NCBI GenBank assembly: GCA_049644265.1
Contig: JBARRO010000037.1
Span: 1-45,558, forward strand
From: JBARRO01 sp049644265
Lineage (GTDB): Bacteria; Bacteroidota; Ignavibacteria; UBA10030
Reading direction: 5' to 3'
DNA length: 45,558 nt
Shown here: positions 16,106 to 25,148 of the stretch, one piece after another
Position numbering within the stretch: the first letter of the stretch is position 1
Layout: each line of letters begins with the position of its first letter
Position numbers and translations under genes: made by a program
The notes under the pieces: model-generated
The model's input: only the letters and a program-made list of their open reading frames with translations
Told to the model about the DNA's origin: nothing
Database searches by the model: none

Positions 16106-17209
16106 TTGGGTGATCCCCTCGTAAAGCGGATTGAAATCGGATTTCGCAGATGGCTTGTCCGTGTTCTTCGATTCCTGTTCACCCGCCCGCGCAGACCTGT
16201 TGAAAACATCGATTTCAATCGAAGCAAGTTTCTGTTTGTACGTCAGGATATGATCGGCGACGTGCTGGTTTCGACTCCTCTCCTCGCCGCACTTCACGAC
16301 CGGTATCCTGGCGCCCGCATTGACGCTCTCCTCAGCAACAAGAACCATTTCGTTCTTGAACGCGACCCCGCGGTGACGAAACGCTGGGTGTACAAGAAGA
16401 ACCTGAGTTCCGCGGTATCGATTCTCCGGAACATTCGCAGGGAGCGGTATGACTTTATCATCGACCTCATGGACAATCCCTCTGCAACGTCCACCGTGGT
16501 GTGTCTGCTTGCGGGAGCACGATGGAATGTGGGAATCGAAAAAGAAAACGACTATGCCTACGATATTGTCGTTCCGATGCTTTCCCGCCGGGACACACAT
16601 ATCATCGATCGGATCGCCCAACTCCTCACTCCGTTTCGTATCAGTCCGTCAGACCATATCTTCGCCATCCGTTATGTCACTTCTCCGGATTCAGACAGAT
16701 TCGCCGAAGGGTTCATCAAGACCAAACTTCCGTCGGGCCGTCCGATTGTCGGACTGAACATTTCCGCCGGAAGTGAAGTACGGTATTGGGGAACACGTAA
16801 TTTCAGCGACTTCATCTCGTGGGTGACATCGTCGCATCCGGAATGCATCATCCTCATTCTCCACAAACCTTCCGACAGGGACAAGGCGCAGGCCATCCAT
16901 GATTTGGCGCCGAGTGCTGTCGTTTCTCCCGATACGACGTCGTTCGACCAATTTGCGGCGCTGATTCGACGACTTGCGATGCTCCTGACACCGGACACTT
17001 CGGCGGTGCATCTCGCGAGTGCATTTAACGTGCCGGTGGTGGTTCTGTATGTTCAATCGGACAAATCCCTTAGAATCTGGGAGCCTTACGGGACTGAGTA
17101 CGAAATACTCGTGACGGAAAAGGATGACCTCAGCACAATTCCCGCCTCCGATGTAACAACTGCCTTTGAGCGTTTGTACGAAAGGACTCGGATTTCGGGA
17201 AAGTCATGA
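16106..17209 (+). CDS. GT9 family glycosyltransferase (heptosyltransferase-like) A
   Basis: This is a GT-B fold transferase of about 367 residues. It starts with a basic amphipathic stretch, then FLFVRQDMIGDVLVSTPLLA, the typical N-terminal motif of ADP-heptose:LPS heptosyltransferases. The C-terminal half has VGLNISAGSEVRYWGTRNFS and LLTPDTSAVHLASAFNVPVV, the sugar-nucleotide binding signature. TTG 16106 is preferred because GGGAG lies five bases upstream; TTG 16094 is an alternative. The stop overlaps the ATG of a second GT9 gene by 4 bp. It probably adds heptose or a related sugar to the LPS core at the inner face of the membrane. Confidence 0.87.
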   Translation: MGDPLVKRIEIGFRRWLVRVLRFLFTRPRRPVENIDFNRSKFLFVRQDMIGDVLVSTPLLAALHDRYPGARIDALLSNKNHFVLERDPAVTKRWVYKKNLSSAVSILRNIRRERYDFIIDLMDNPSATSTVVCLLAGARWNVGIEKENDYAYDIVVPMLSRRDTHIIDRIAQLLTPFRISPSDHIFAIRYVTSPDSDRFAEGFIKTKLPSGRPIVGLNISAGSEVRYWGTRNFSDFISWVTSSHPECIILILHKPSDRDKAQAIHDLAPSAVVSPDTTSFDQFAALIRRLAMLLTPDTSAVHLASAFNVPVVVLYVQSDKSLRIWEPYGTEYEILVTEKDDLSTIPASDVTTAFERLYERTRISGKS

Positions 17210-18360
17210 ACGAATTCCTGAAGAACATAGAAATTGCATTCCGCCACGCGGTTGTCTACCCCTTCTTCCGCCTGGTCCTGAGCAATCCAACGGTCGACAT
17301 TCCCATTCCTTTGAGCGGGATAAAGAAACTCCTTATTCTCCGGGCGGACGGGATAGGAGACATGCTTGTCAGCACGCCGATGTTCCGGCTGTTGAAACAG
17401 GCACATCCGAAACTCAAGCTGGCGGTGTTTGCGAGCGACCGAAACGCCTCCATCATTCGATGGAATCCAAATGTCGACAGAGTGTATGTGCGATCGGGCA
17501 ATCTGTGGAAGCTCATGCAGGAAATCCTTGCAGCCCGGAAGGAGGGCTTTGATGTTGTCATCAATTTCGTGTTCAACCGCACGACATCGGAAGGCCTCCT
17601 GGCGAACATCGTCGCGCCGAAAGGCGTAAAGATCGGCCAGGGTTTGGAAAAATACCGCATCTATTTCAATCGCCTGCTGAGCCTGGAGCGGTCGACGACG
17701 CATATGGTCCAGGTGCTTGCTGCCATGTCTGATTCAGTGTTCGGTACGAAGTTCGCGGATGAGGATCTGCGGCTTGAAATGTTTGTTGACGAGGGATCGC
17801 GCAAGGTCGTAGATTCGTTTCTTGAGAACCATGAATTGCGTCGGCGTAAGCAAGCCGCCCCGAACAGTCACTCTTATGTTGTTATTAATTTCTCTGCTGT
17901 TGATCGTGTCCGCAGGATGTCAGCTGGCCAGGTCGTCCGTATCGTTCGCTGGATTCGCAAAACAAGGAATGAACAGCCGGTGATCATTTATCCCCCCGAT
18001 GAAAAAGAAACGCTCCATAAGATCCTCTCAGACCTGAACACAGGCGATGCGCTCGTGTTCCCTGAAACAGGGACGGCGACATTGCTGGAGCTCGCTTCTC
18101 TCATTGAGGGGGCCGTGACCACGATTACGTGTGACACCTCCATCGTGCACTTCTCAAGCGCTTCAAACACTCCGGTATTCGTTCTCTTCACGCCGACCGC
18201 TGCAAAGAACCACGAGTGGACCCCGTTCGGTGTACGCTACCGCGCACTGTATGCAAAGCTCGGCGAAGGGGTTTCGTCTATTCCCATCGAAACAATTGAG
18301 AATGAGCTTGCCAGCTTCATGTTACCGGAAGAGCCCCAGCCCCAGGGGGTGTCAGCGTGA
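17206..18360 (+). CDS. GT9 family glycosyltransferase (heptosyltransferase-like) B
   Basis: This 384-residue protein is a diverged paralogue of the preceding gene. The N-terminal motif is LLILRADGIGDMLVSTPMFR; the C-terminal block is TTITCDTSIVHFSSASNTPV followed by VLFTPTAAKNHEWTPFG. Residues about 215-225 (RRRKQAAPNSHS) form a basic insertion between the two Rossmann-like halves. It is coupled to its neighbours by 4-bp overlaps on both sides (ATGA and GTGA). Two GT9 enzymes in a row usually build successive core residues; substrates are not deducible. Confidence 0.87.
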   Translation: MNEFLKNIEIAFRHAVVYPFFRLVLSNPTVDIPIPLSGIKKLLILRADGIGDMLVSTPMFRLLKQAHPKLKLAVFASDRNASIIRWNPNVDRVYVRSGNLWKLMQEILAARKEGFDVVINFVFNRTTSEGLLANIVAPKGVKIGQGLEKYRIYFNRLLSLERSTTHMVQVLAAMSDSVFGTKFADEDLRLEMFVDEGSRKVVDSFLENHELRRRKQAAPNSHSYVVINFSAVDRVRRMSAGQVVRIVRWIRKTRNEQPVIIYPPDEKETLHKILSDLNTGDALVFPETGTATLLELASLIEGAVTTITCDTSIVHFSSASNTPVFVLFTPTAAKNHEWTPFGVRYRALYAKLGEGVSSIPIETIENELASFMLPEEPQPQGVSA

Positions 18361-19664
18361 CTGCAGGTGGTTCATTCCAATCGCTCCGAAGATCTGTATA
18401 CTTTCGACCCACGATAGCCTTGTTCATCCTTGGAGCGGTGCTGCAGTTGTTCCTCGCGTCCCGCTCCTGGATTGGCGGTGACCAGGTTCATCTCCTCAAT
18501 CTGGGATTGGATTTTTCCCTCCATCATCATCTGCAACCCTTCGCCAAAATGATGAGTGGGGCAGGGGCCAATCCCGGCGCACTTCTTCAGCTGTTGGTGG
18601 GCATTCCGTTGCTTCTCATGCCCCATTTCCATTCTCCGATGCTGCTTATTGTTGTTTTTCACATCGTTGCAGGAGTGGTCTTCATCTCCGTCGTCAACGG
18701 GACCATGGGACCGAAAGCGGCCTGCTTTGCGACCGTCGTATATTGGCTCTCGCCGTGGCGACTCTACAACGGAGGATTCCTTTGGGAGCCAGCCTATCTG
18801 TTTCTTCCCGCAGCCGCTCACCTTTGGGCTTGCTGGCACCTTCGGGAGCGAGCGGGATTTGTTCCGTCAGCCGTCGTCCTCTTTGCCATCGTGGCGTCAA
18901 TGCAGATCCATAATTCTGCATTTGTTCTTGTGGTATTGACCATCGTGTTGCTCCTTCGTCATTCTATCCGACTTGGCTTTTCCGGAGCGATTGTTGGAAC
19001 GCTTGTGGGCTTGATCACGATGATACCCACAATCCATTCGTTTGTGGTTGGTACTCTCCCGCCCGCACAAGCGTCGGAAGGATATATCGGCCGGAGCCTC
19101 GTGCTGGTTTATCCGGCTCTCAAAGGGATTCTCTATTGGTTCACTCTTGGCAGCCTTGATGTTGTTCGTCAACTCAACGAGACCATGTTTCTGACGCAGG
19201 GAGGACCGCTGTCTGTCGCGATGATTCGAATCCTGCAATTCTTCTGTGTTCTTTCTGTGGGAATAAGTATTGTTGCGTCCTGGTGGTATTTCCGGCCACT
19301 GTGGTCGGAGGACGAACATCAAAGCAAGAATGGGAAATGGTTGCGGTCATACGCTCTGGGGGGATTTGTGTCCCTCGTTGTTTCCGCTGCACTTTCGCCA
19401 ATCGTTCTTCAAGGTTGGATGGTCGTCATTGTGCTCCACGCTGCTACGATTCCCGTCATCGCTTGGGCGGACCAAAAATGGTCTGGAGAAAGGGTAGGAA
19501 GTGGAAAATTGATGGGGGCGGCTGGCTATGTAGTACTGGAAATTGTCCTCATTCTGGTATTGGCTCACGGTTCGTACATATTCGACAGGTTCGGGCCACT
19601 GCCTGAGGGCCTTGATCCGGGTAAGAAAACTGAATTGATGAGAATTATTCCCCATCCACGTTGA
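18357..19664 (+). CDS. polytopic membrane protein, GT-C glycosyltransferase-like
   Basis: This 435-residue protein has roughly ten to eleven membrane segments. After the first segment comes SWIGGDQVHLLNLGLDF, an acidic loop placed like the catalytic loop of GT39/PMT-type GT-C enzymes that use polyprenyl-phosphate sugars. Another loop has YWLSPWRLYNGGFLWEPAYL. I see no full signature of a named family, so the GT-C reading rests on topology, the acidic loop and position. It overlaps the upstream GT9 gene by 4 bp (GTGA) and precedes an O-antigen ligase-like gene by 33 bp. Confidence 0.6.
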   Translation: MTAGGSFQSLRRSVYFRPTIALFILGAVLQLFLASRSWIGGDQVHLLNLGLDFSLHHHLQPFAKMMSGAGANPGALLQLLVGIPLLLMPHFHSPMLLIVVFHIVAGVVFISVVNGTMGPKAACFATVVYWLSPWRLYNGGFLWEPAYLFLPAAAHLWACWHLRERAGFVPSAVVLFAIVASMQIHNSAFVLVVLTIVLLLRHSIRLGFSGAIVGTLVGLITMIPTIHSFVVGTLPPAQASEGYIGRSLVLVYPALKGILYWFTLGSLDVVRQLNETMFLTQGGPLSVAMIRILQFFCVLSVGISIVASWWYFRPLWSEDEHQSKNGKWLRSYALGGFVSLVVSAALSPIVLQGWMVVIVLHAATIPVIAWADQKWSGERVGSGKLMGAAGYVVLEIVLILVLAHGSYIFDRFGPLPEGLDPGKKTELMRIIPHPR

Positions 19665-19697
19665 ACGTCGACAGGCCACGCCAAGCACGAGGCTACT

Positions 19698-20897
19698 ATG
19701 AAATCGCTCCCACAAAAAATATCGCTCGCAGGGATCTTCCTGTTTGCCTTTAGTATCCCCATCTCGTTTGTGCCCGCAGAGTTTGGCATGGCACTTGCAA
19801 TTCTCGGATGGGCGGCCGACGGCCTCATGAACAAACGCTGGAAGTTTCAGGGGCACGCAGTGCTTCTGCCGCTCGCGTTTTACCTCGCGTGGAATCTTCT
19901 TTCATCCCTCATTTCTCCCCGTCCTCTCCACAGTCTTTGGGCGTGGGCGGACAATGAGTGGTCTGTTTGCATCATGCTTGTGATGTTCTGGACAGTTGAG
20001 GATGTTCAGACCCTGCGACGGCTGGTGTACACATTTCTCGCAACATCCAGCATCGCAATGATCTATGGAATTTGGCAGACGTTCTATGGAGTCGAGCTAT
20101 ACCGGGGAATTGATCTTGCCCGAATGGAAAATCTCTACCGCTCTGTCGGATTTAACGGCTTCTATCTGACATTTGCCGGATTCGCGATGTCGGTTTTCTT
20201 TCTTGCAGCGAGTTTCTTTATTGAGACGAAATCGAAAGTGCGTTGGCTTCTTGGAGCTGCAGCTCTGGCGGCTTTCCTGGCCGTCGTTGGGACCTTTGCG
20301 CGCAGTATTTGGCTCTCATTTCTCGTGGCAATTCCTGCATCCGGTTTTCTCCGGGGCCGGAAAATGGGACTTATTCTGACCGGCAGTTTTATCGTGGTTA
20401 TTGCTGCTGTCTTCCTGATCATGCCGGACATCCGACACCGGGCATTCTCCATCATGGACATCAGCGCTAATGAAACGCGCCTCAATCTCTGGAAGACGTC
20501 CATCAAGATTTCCAACGACTTCCCGATTCTCGGGATCGGTGAGGACAATTTTGATTACTATTTTGAGCGTTACAGGGTTGAAGGGTACTACGATGCGACC
20601 GGTCATCCCCACAATGATTATTTCAGCGCCCTGGTGCAATCCGGCTATCCGGGTCTTCTGGCGTTCATTGCCATCTGGGTGGTCGCTATTCGGGCGGGAT
20701 ACCGCTCCTGGCGATCCGCCACCGATCCAACGACCAGGGCTGTCATTGCCGGTGCTATGATGGGGATATTGGGATTTATGGTGGGCAGCTTCTTCCAGAA
20801 CTACTATGGGACGTTCGCCAATTGTCTGGGATGGTGGTTCATCACAGGATTACTTATGAGCGCTGTGAAACTTGAGCTGGCAGGAGTAAAATCATGA
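19698..20897 (+). CDS. O-antigen ligase/polymerase (Wzy_C) family protein
   Basis: This 399-residue inner-membrane protein has about ten to eleven hydrophobic segments and a large periplasmic loop. The loop carries the Wzy_C/WaaL hallmark: NDFPILGIGEDNFDYYF, then GHPHNDYFSALVQSGYPGLL (about residues 301-320), where the HxHN-like motif is conserved in ligases that join O-polysaccharide to lipid A-core. It could be a WaaL ligase or a Wzy polymerase; sequence alone does not settle this. A GAGG site precedes the ATG. The stop overlaps the following methyltransferase gene (ATGA). Confidence 0.83.
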   Translation: MKSLPQKISLAGIFLFAFSIPISFVPAEFGMALAILGWAADGLMNKRWKFQGHAVLLPLAFYLAWNLLSSLISPRPLHSLWAWADNEWSVCIMLVMFWTVEDVQTLRRLVYTFLATSSIAMIYGIWQTFYGVELYRGIDLARMENLYRSVGFNGFYLTFAGFAMSVFFLAASFFIETKSKVRWLLGAAALAAFLAVVGTFARSIWLSFLVAIPASGFLRGRKMGLILTGSFIVVIAAVFLIMPDIRHRAFSIMDISANETRLNLWKTSIKISNDFPILGIGEDNFDYYFERYRVEGYYDATGHPHNDYFSALVQSGYPGLLAFIAIWVVAIRAGYRSWRSATDPTTRAVIAGAMMGILGFMVGSFFQNYYGTFANCLGWWFITGLLMSAVKLELAGVKS

Positions 20898-21799
20898 CCG
20901 AACGTAGATTACGGATATCAGCGAAGCCTGTAAGGAGGAATAAGCAGGCAAATCCAAAGACGAAGGTTTTTAAAAAGTTTGACCCCCTGATGACTCAGTG
21001 CGGCCTTTGCGGCTCAAGGAAGATCAGATTCTTCTATCGGGATTACAAGGGATTACAGATCTACAAATGCACAGATTGTGGAATAGAGTTCATGAACCCG
21101 CAGTACTCCGATGGACATCTGGAGCAGTACTACTCCACGTTTACCGTGGATGAGCCGGAATGGGATGAGCCCCTGATCTATTGCCACAACTACTACCTTT
21201 CGCTGGTCGAGCGCTACTCACAAAAGGGGAGCATCCTCGACATCGGTTCCGGAAACGGGTATTTTCTCGTGGCGGCAAAACAGCGTGGATGGAGTCCTAC
21301 GGGCTACGACGTTGACCGAAAGACGGTGGCAAGTGTCTCGAAGAGAATCGGGGTCAGGATCCTGAGCGGGGATTTCACAAAACTCAAATGGGAACCCGAC
21401 TCCTTTGACGCGGTCTACATGCATCAGGTCATAGAGCACCTGAAGTCACCGATGCCCTATTTTCGAGTTATCCAGCGTGTGTTAAGGAAGAACGGAGTGC
21501 TTTTTGTCGCACAGCCGAACATTCATGCCCTTGCGGCGAGGGTGAAGTACGGGCTGGAAAAATTGGGATTGAGGAAGAAGAACATCGGGGCGTACTATGG
21601 AACGGATGGACATCTCTGGTATTACACACCCAAAACGATGAGACGGCTGCTTGAGAGTCTCGGATTTGAAGTGCTCTACATGCGCAGCGGCCACAAGGCC
21701 AGAGCGCATCAGTCTGCTCTGAAACGCTTTCTGTTGAGGAACCTCGTGGAAGTCGTGCCGTGGAAGTCGACGTTTCTCGTGGTTGCCCGCAAAGTCTGA
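20894..21799 (+). CDS. SAM-dependent methyltransferase with N-terminal zinc-binding motif
   Basis: This 301-residue soluble protein starts with a basic tail, then a CX2C...CX2C zinc site (Cys36, Cys39, Cys59, Cys62), followed by a class I methyltransferase domain with motif I ILDIGSGNGYF (about 115-125) and a later MHQVIEHLKSPMPYF block. This layout is typical of the methyltransferases common in polysaccharide and cell-surface gene clusters. It probably methylates a sugar of the LPS or a precursor. It is coupled to the O-antigen ligase-like gene and ends 8 bp from a convergent glycosyltransferase gene. Confidence 0.85.
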   Translation: MTERRLRISAKPVRRNKQANPKTKVFKKFDPLMTQCGLCGSRKIRFFYRDYKGLQIYKCTDCGIEFMNPQYSDGHLEQYYSTFTVDEPEWDEPLIYCHNYYLSLVERYSQKGSILDIGSGNGYFLVAAKQRGWSPTGYDVDRKTVASVSKRIGVRILSGDFTKLKWEPDSFDAVYMHQVIEHLKSPMPYFRVIQRVLRKNGVLFVAQPNIHALAARVKYGLEKLGLRKKNIGAYYGTDGHLWYYTPKTMRRLLESLGFEVLYMRSGHKARAHQSALKRFLLRNLVEVVPWKSTFLVVARKV

Positions 21800-21807
21800 A
21801 CGAAGCG

Positions 21808-22671
21808 TCAGATCAGGTTGTAGTTTCTGTATTCTGCCAGCCGGTACCCGCTCCGCCGCTCGATCCAATCCAAGAGAGCTTCCCCGAACGGTTGACGAAC
21901 CTTCGACGGGTCATACCGAAAATCCCAATCTGCGTGTTCAACCCGTTTCTGCATCACCGCAGGGTGTGTCCCCTCAAAACGTGCGAGCCGCCCTCCGTTG
22001 CTGTAATCGTAATCTTCGGTTGCTGCAACGTTTTGCTGAACCCACTCGTCGGAATGCCAGAGCTTGTTAAACTGCTTCTGTTTCAGCTGTTGAATCGCGG
22101 GCGGTTTTACCCAGCCATAGTGATAGACGGTTGCCGGAATCAACCGGACAGTGAGCTTGCGGCCCCCGATGCGAAATCCCTGGGCGTCACCCCATGAACG
22201 AACGCCGTTGGATGGCTTTATCGCACGAACTTCGCGGCGGTACCACCTCCTCGAATCGCCAACGTAGTTGTAGCTTCCATAGAAATGCCTGTAACCAAAC
22301 AAGAGTCCTTCCACACGCTTATCGTTTAGGGATTCCTCCATCGACGTTCGGATGATCTGCAAGTCGTTTTCGTGCAAGACTTCATCCGCCTGCAGGTAGA
22401 TCGCCCAATCTCCTTTCACATGGTCGAGCGCTCTATTCGTCTGCTGGGCAAGGATCGAACCGCCGCTTCTGAGGGTGTCATCCCAGACGGTCTCGATGAT
22501 TTTCAGCTTCGGAGACTTGAGGGAATGAATGCGATCGAGAGTCTCATCTTGCGATTTCCCGACTGCGATCACAAACTCGTCACACAGGGGAAGCAGCGAC
22601 GAAATCGACTCGACAAATGGATAATCGAAGGTGATGCCGTTGCGAACGAAGGAAAAACCGCTGACGGTCAT
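21808..22671 (-). CDS. glycosyltransferase, GT2-like
   Basis: This 287-residue GT-A type protein reads GFSFVRNGITFDYPFVESIS, then CDEFVIAVGKSQDET and a donor-binding DXD-like YLQADEVLHENDL. The second half has WYRREVRAIKPSNGVRSWGD and an aromatic His-rich segment (VYHYGWVKPPAI). It resembles glycosyltransferases found in LPS and glycan loci; the acceptor is unknown. The ATG overlaps the stop of the thioredoxin gene (ATGA). Its end faces the methyltransferase gene with only 8 bp between. Confidence 0.82.
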   Translation of the reverse strand: MTVSGFSFVRNGITFDYPFVESISSLLPLCDEFVIAVGKSQDETLDRIHSLKSPKLKIIETVWDDTLRSGGSILAQQTNRALDHVKGDWAIYLQADEVLHENDLQIIRTSMEESLNDKRVEGLLFGYRHFYGSYNYVGDSRRWYRREVRAIKPSNGVRSWGDAQGFRIGGRKLTVRLIPATVYHYGWVKPPAIQQLKQKQFNKLWHSDEWVQQNVAATEDYDYSNGGRLARFEGTHPAVMQKRVEHADWDFRYDPSKVRQPFGEALLDWIERRSGYRLAEYRNYNLI

Positions 22672-23195
22672 TGAGTGGCGGAGGGGGACCTGGAGATGTA
22701 ATCCTGAAACGTCGTCGTTTTGTAGTGATCCTCTCCAATGAATTTGAGGATCTTGACGAACTTATCTGCGGAAACAAATCCGGGGAGTGCGGATATGGGT
22801 GTTGCGTTCTTGTCGAGGAAGAGTGTCGTGGGAAATCCTGTTACGCCGGCAGAACGCGAAAACTGTGTTTCCGTCAGCACCTCATTGTTGAAGGTTACCT
22901 TGTTGTTCGACTCCGCGTTGAGCTTTACCACAACAAAATTCGCGTTGAGTGCGCGAATCACGGCAGGGTCTGTGTACACATCTTTATCCATTTTTTTGCA
23001 CCAGCTGCACCAATCCGTGTAGACATCAATAAGGATTTTCTTGTTCGACTGCTTCGCCGAGGCGATGCCTTCGTCAAGGGTTTTCCAGGATAATGCGGTG
23101 CCAGGCTTCTCAGGATTGGATTCTGCCGGAGAGATCAGGAAGTATGATCCGGCAACGACAAATGCGAGTGTGAGGCTCATGGCGATGGTTTTCAT
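22668..23195 (-). CDS. periplasmic thioredoxin-like protein
   Basis: This 175-residue protein has an N-terminal signal sequence or anchor (about residues 4-22) and a thioredoxin fold with the redox pair Cys63-Ser-Trp-Cys66 in VYTDWCSWCKKMDKDVY and a cis-proline loop TGFPTTLFLD. The CSWC active site followed by KKM, then a long helix, is typical of the thioredoxin_7 group rather than classical TrxA (CGPC). It likely reduces or exchanges disulfides in the periplasm. A GT2-like gene overlaps its 3' end; why the two are coupled is not evident. It starts 118 bp downstream of the PorQ-like gene. Confidence 0.85.
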   Translation of the reverse strand: MKTIAMSLTLAFVVAGSYFLISPAESNPEKPGTALSWKTLDEGIASAKQSNKKILIDVYTDWCSWCKKMDKDVYTDPAVIRALNANFVVVKLNAESNNKVTFNNEVLTETQFSRSAGVTGFPTTLFLDKNATPISALPGFVSADKFVKILKFIGEDHYKTTTFQDYISRSPSATQ

Positions 23196-23313
23196 GGATT
23201 CGATCCCCGCTGAAAGATACTAAGAAAAAGATTGATGCACATCCAATGCCCCCGGAGTGTGGGTGGGTGCTGCAAATAGGATGCTGGAATGGAGGAGAAA
23301 GATTCAGACGGGC

Positions 23314-24201
23314 TTACAGCTCGAATCCAATCGAAAGGACGTGGGCGTTGCCGAATCCGAGAGAAAAGGGGACGTACGCGTAGTCCAGCTTCACAAAACT
23401 GTAATGGACTCCGGCTCCCGTCGAGAATCCGCGGTTTTCGTAGCCGGTTTGATAACCCAGTCGGAATGAGAAGTTGCGGTCATAGGAGACTTCTCCCCCG
23501 AACAACAACCGGCTTTCTGAAAGCTTCAGGTCATTCATCCAGGACCCCGCGACTTTCCAGTCAAGGTCTGCAGCTCCGAAGGAGTATGTGCCGCCGAGTT
23601 GAATTCTGTTAGGAAGGTCGTTTTTGTTGGTGCGAAAAGCCGAAACCGAGCCCAGATTGGTCAAAGACGCACCGACGGAGAGTCCTTCAACGGGAGTTCG
23701 ATAGCTGGCTCCCATATCAACACCAAAGCCTGACGCTTCATCCACGAAAATTTTTTCGTAGAGGTACTTGAGATTTACACCAACAGTGATGTCCTGTGTC
23801 AGAGTGTTTGCATAAAGCAGCTGAAAAACAGTTGAATGGGAAGAAAATGTGCCCAGAGGCGGGCCCGGAACGTCGCGAATCTCAATGCCGCTCACTCCCG
23901 TGTTCAAAATCATGAATCCCAATGCCCCGTACGGGGTGGGAACGCGGACCCCGATGGCGTCCGCCTGGACGTCTTGAATCCACTGCGAATGAGAAAATAA
24001 CACCTCCGTTGATTCGTCGGTGTACGCGTTCGCGGGATTCAGTGACACGGACGCAAAGACCGAACTGTCGACAACGAACGCTTCACCCGTGGCGGCTGCT
24101 CGTGCATGGATCGGAAGCTTGAGATAGGATGATCCGGATGATGTGCCCTGGCTCAGGGCAACCGAAGAACATACGATGAACAGCAGGAACGTTCGCATCA
24201 T
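23314..24201 (-). CDS. PorV/PorQ family outer-membrane protein A
   Basis: This 295-residue protein has a signal peptide (MMRTFLLFIVCSSVALSQG) and then a beta-rich, aromatic, Gly-rich sequence ending in a hydrophobic strand (NAHVLSIGFEL), as outer-membrane barrels do. The start of the mature part, SSYLKLPIHARAAATGEAFV, followed by SVFASVSLNPANAYTD, is the PorV/PorQ signature. PorV and PorQ act in type IX secretion, with PorV delivering cargo to the sortase PorU. The ATG overlaps the stop of a second family member by 4 bp. Whether this one is a secretion component or a related porin is not settled by sequence. Confidence 0.82.
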   Translation of the reverse strand: MMRTFLLFIVCSSVALSQGTSSGSSYLKLPIHARAAATGEAFVVDSSVFASVSLNPANAYTDESTEVLFSHSQWIQDVQADAIGVRVPTPYGALGFMILNTGVSGIEIRDVPGPPLGTFSSHSTVFQLLYANTLTQDITVGVNLKYLYEKIFVDEASGFGVDMGASYRTPVEGLSVGASLTNLGSVSAFRTNKNDLPNRIQLGGTYSFGAADLDWKVAGSWMNDLKLSESRLLFGGEVSYDRNFSFRLGYQTGYENRGFSTGAGVHYSFVKLDYAYVPFSLGFGNAHVLSIGFEL

Positions 24202-25148
24202 TCAAACCTCAATGTAATCGCGAGAATATGGAGTGGACTTGGCGCGTAGGGTTCATCGACGTATGAGTAATGAATTGCCGGCGACCAGGTTGTTCCTTGT
24301 GTCTGAAATGTGAATCCCACGGACGGGCGGGGGCTTACTTCCCTCGAGGGACTGATTTCGTCGATACCGCCTCGCAACTGGAATCCCTCGATGAATCTCA
24401 ACTCGGCACCAACTCTGAAGAAGGTCGATGACCCGATTGCTTCAAACTCGACGGTGCCAAGAACCCCTGATCCTATCGGCGCGTAACTCACGCCAATTCT
24501 CTTTCGGAGGGGGAACCGATCTTCTGTGGCATTGCCGAGCCGGCCATACAGTTTCGAGGTGTCCCATTTGTATTTTGATCCGATGTCCTGGATCGCCGCC
24601 CCAATCGTCCAATCCTCGGAAAGAACATAAATTCCGCCCAGGTCGACTCCTACCGTGGTGCTGTGAATATTCTCGTAGAGAGAATAATACAGAATTTTTG
24701 TCGTGACTCCTATTGCGACGGACTCGTCCGGCTTCAATCCGAAAGAGAGAAAGAATGCGTTCTCCGAGGTGGAATAATCCTCTGTGTGCACACCGTCCCG
24801 GTTGCGGCCGTCGATGTTTGAAACCCCTGCGTTGAGAATCCCCACCGAAATTCCCGCCGCGGGCTTAAGACTTTGGGTGTACGAGACGAAATTCAAGCGT
24901 CGGTCGAGTGAGAGGAATCCATACGAGGCAAGTCCGACGGGAGTTGCCTGGAAGGGTACAAGCGCGGGGTTGTAGTATGAACTCACATCACCGGTGATCA
25001 CCGCAGTCATGGCATTTCCCAAGCCGATGCCGCGGGCACCGAATCCCATACGCATGGGCGAACCAGCTATTCCGCCAAGAGAGGACTGTCCCACAGCTGG
25101 TGAGGCGGTCAGTCCGGTAACGAGCATGAGATAGGCGTAGAGTCTCAT
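24198..25148 (-). CDS. PorV/PorQ family outer-membrane protein B
   Basis: This is a 316-residue paralogue of the downstream gene. It has a signal peptide (to about residue 20), then SPMRMGFGARGIGLGNAMTA and ITGDVSSYYNPALVPF, which is the conserved first strands and NPA turn of the family. The C-terminus ends in a terminal-strand pattern (HILAITLRFE). It overlaps both neighbours by 4 bp. Its position directly after a gene for an exported Asp-box protein with a sorting-like C-terminal domain suggests the pair serve that protein's export or display (inference). Confidence 0.83.
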   Translation of the reverse strand: MRLYAYLMLVTGLTASPAVGQSSLGGIAGSPMRMGFGARGIGLGNAMTAVITGDVSSYYNPALVPFQATPVGLASYGFLSLDRRLNFVSYTQSLKPAAGISVGILNAGVSNIDGRNRDGVHTEDYSTSENAFFLSFGLKPDESVAIGVTTKILYYSLYENIHSTTVGVDLGGIYVLSEDWTIGAAIQDIGSKYKWDTSKLYGRLGNATEDRFPLRKRIGVSYAPIGSGVLGTVEFEAIGSSTFFRVGAELRFIEGFQLRGGIDEISPSREVSPRPSVGFTFQTQGTTWSPAIHYSYVDEPYAPSPLHILAITLRFE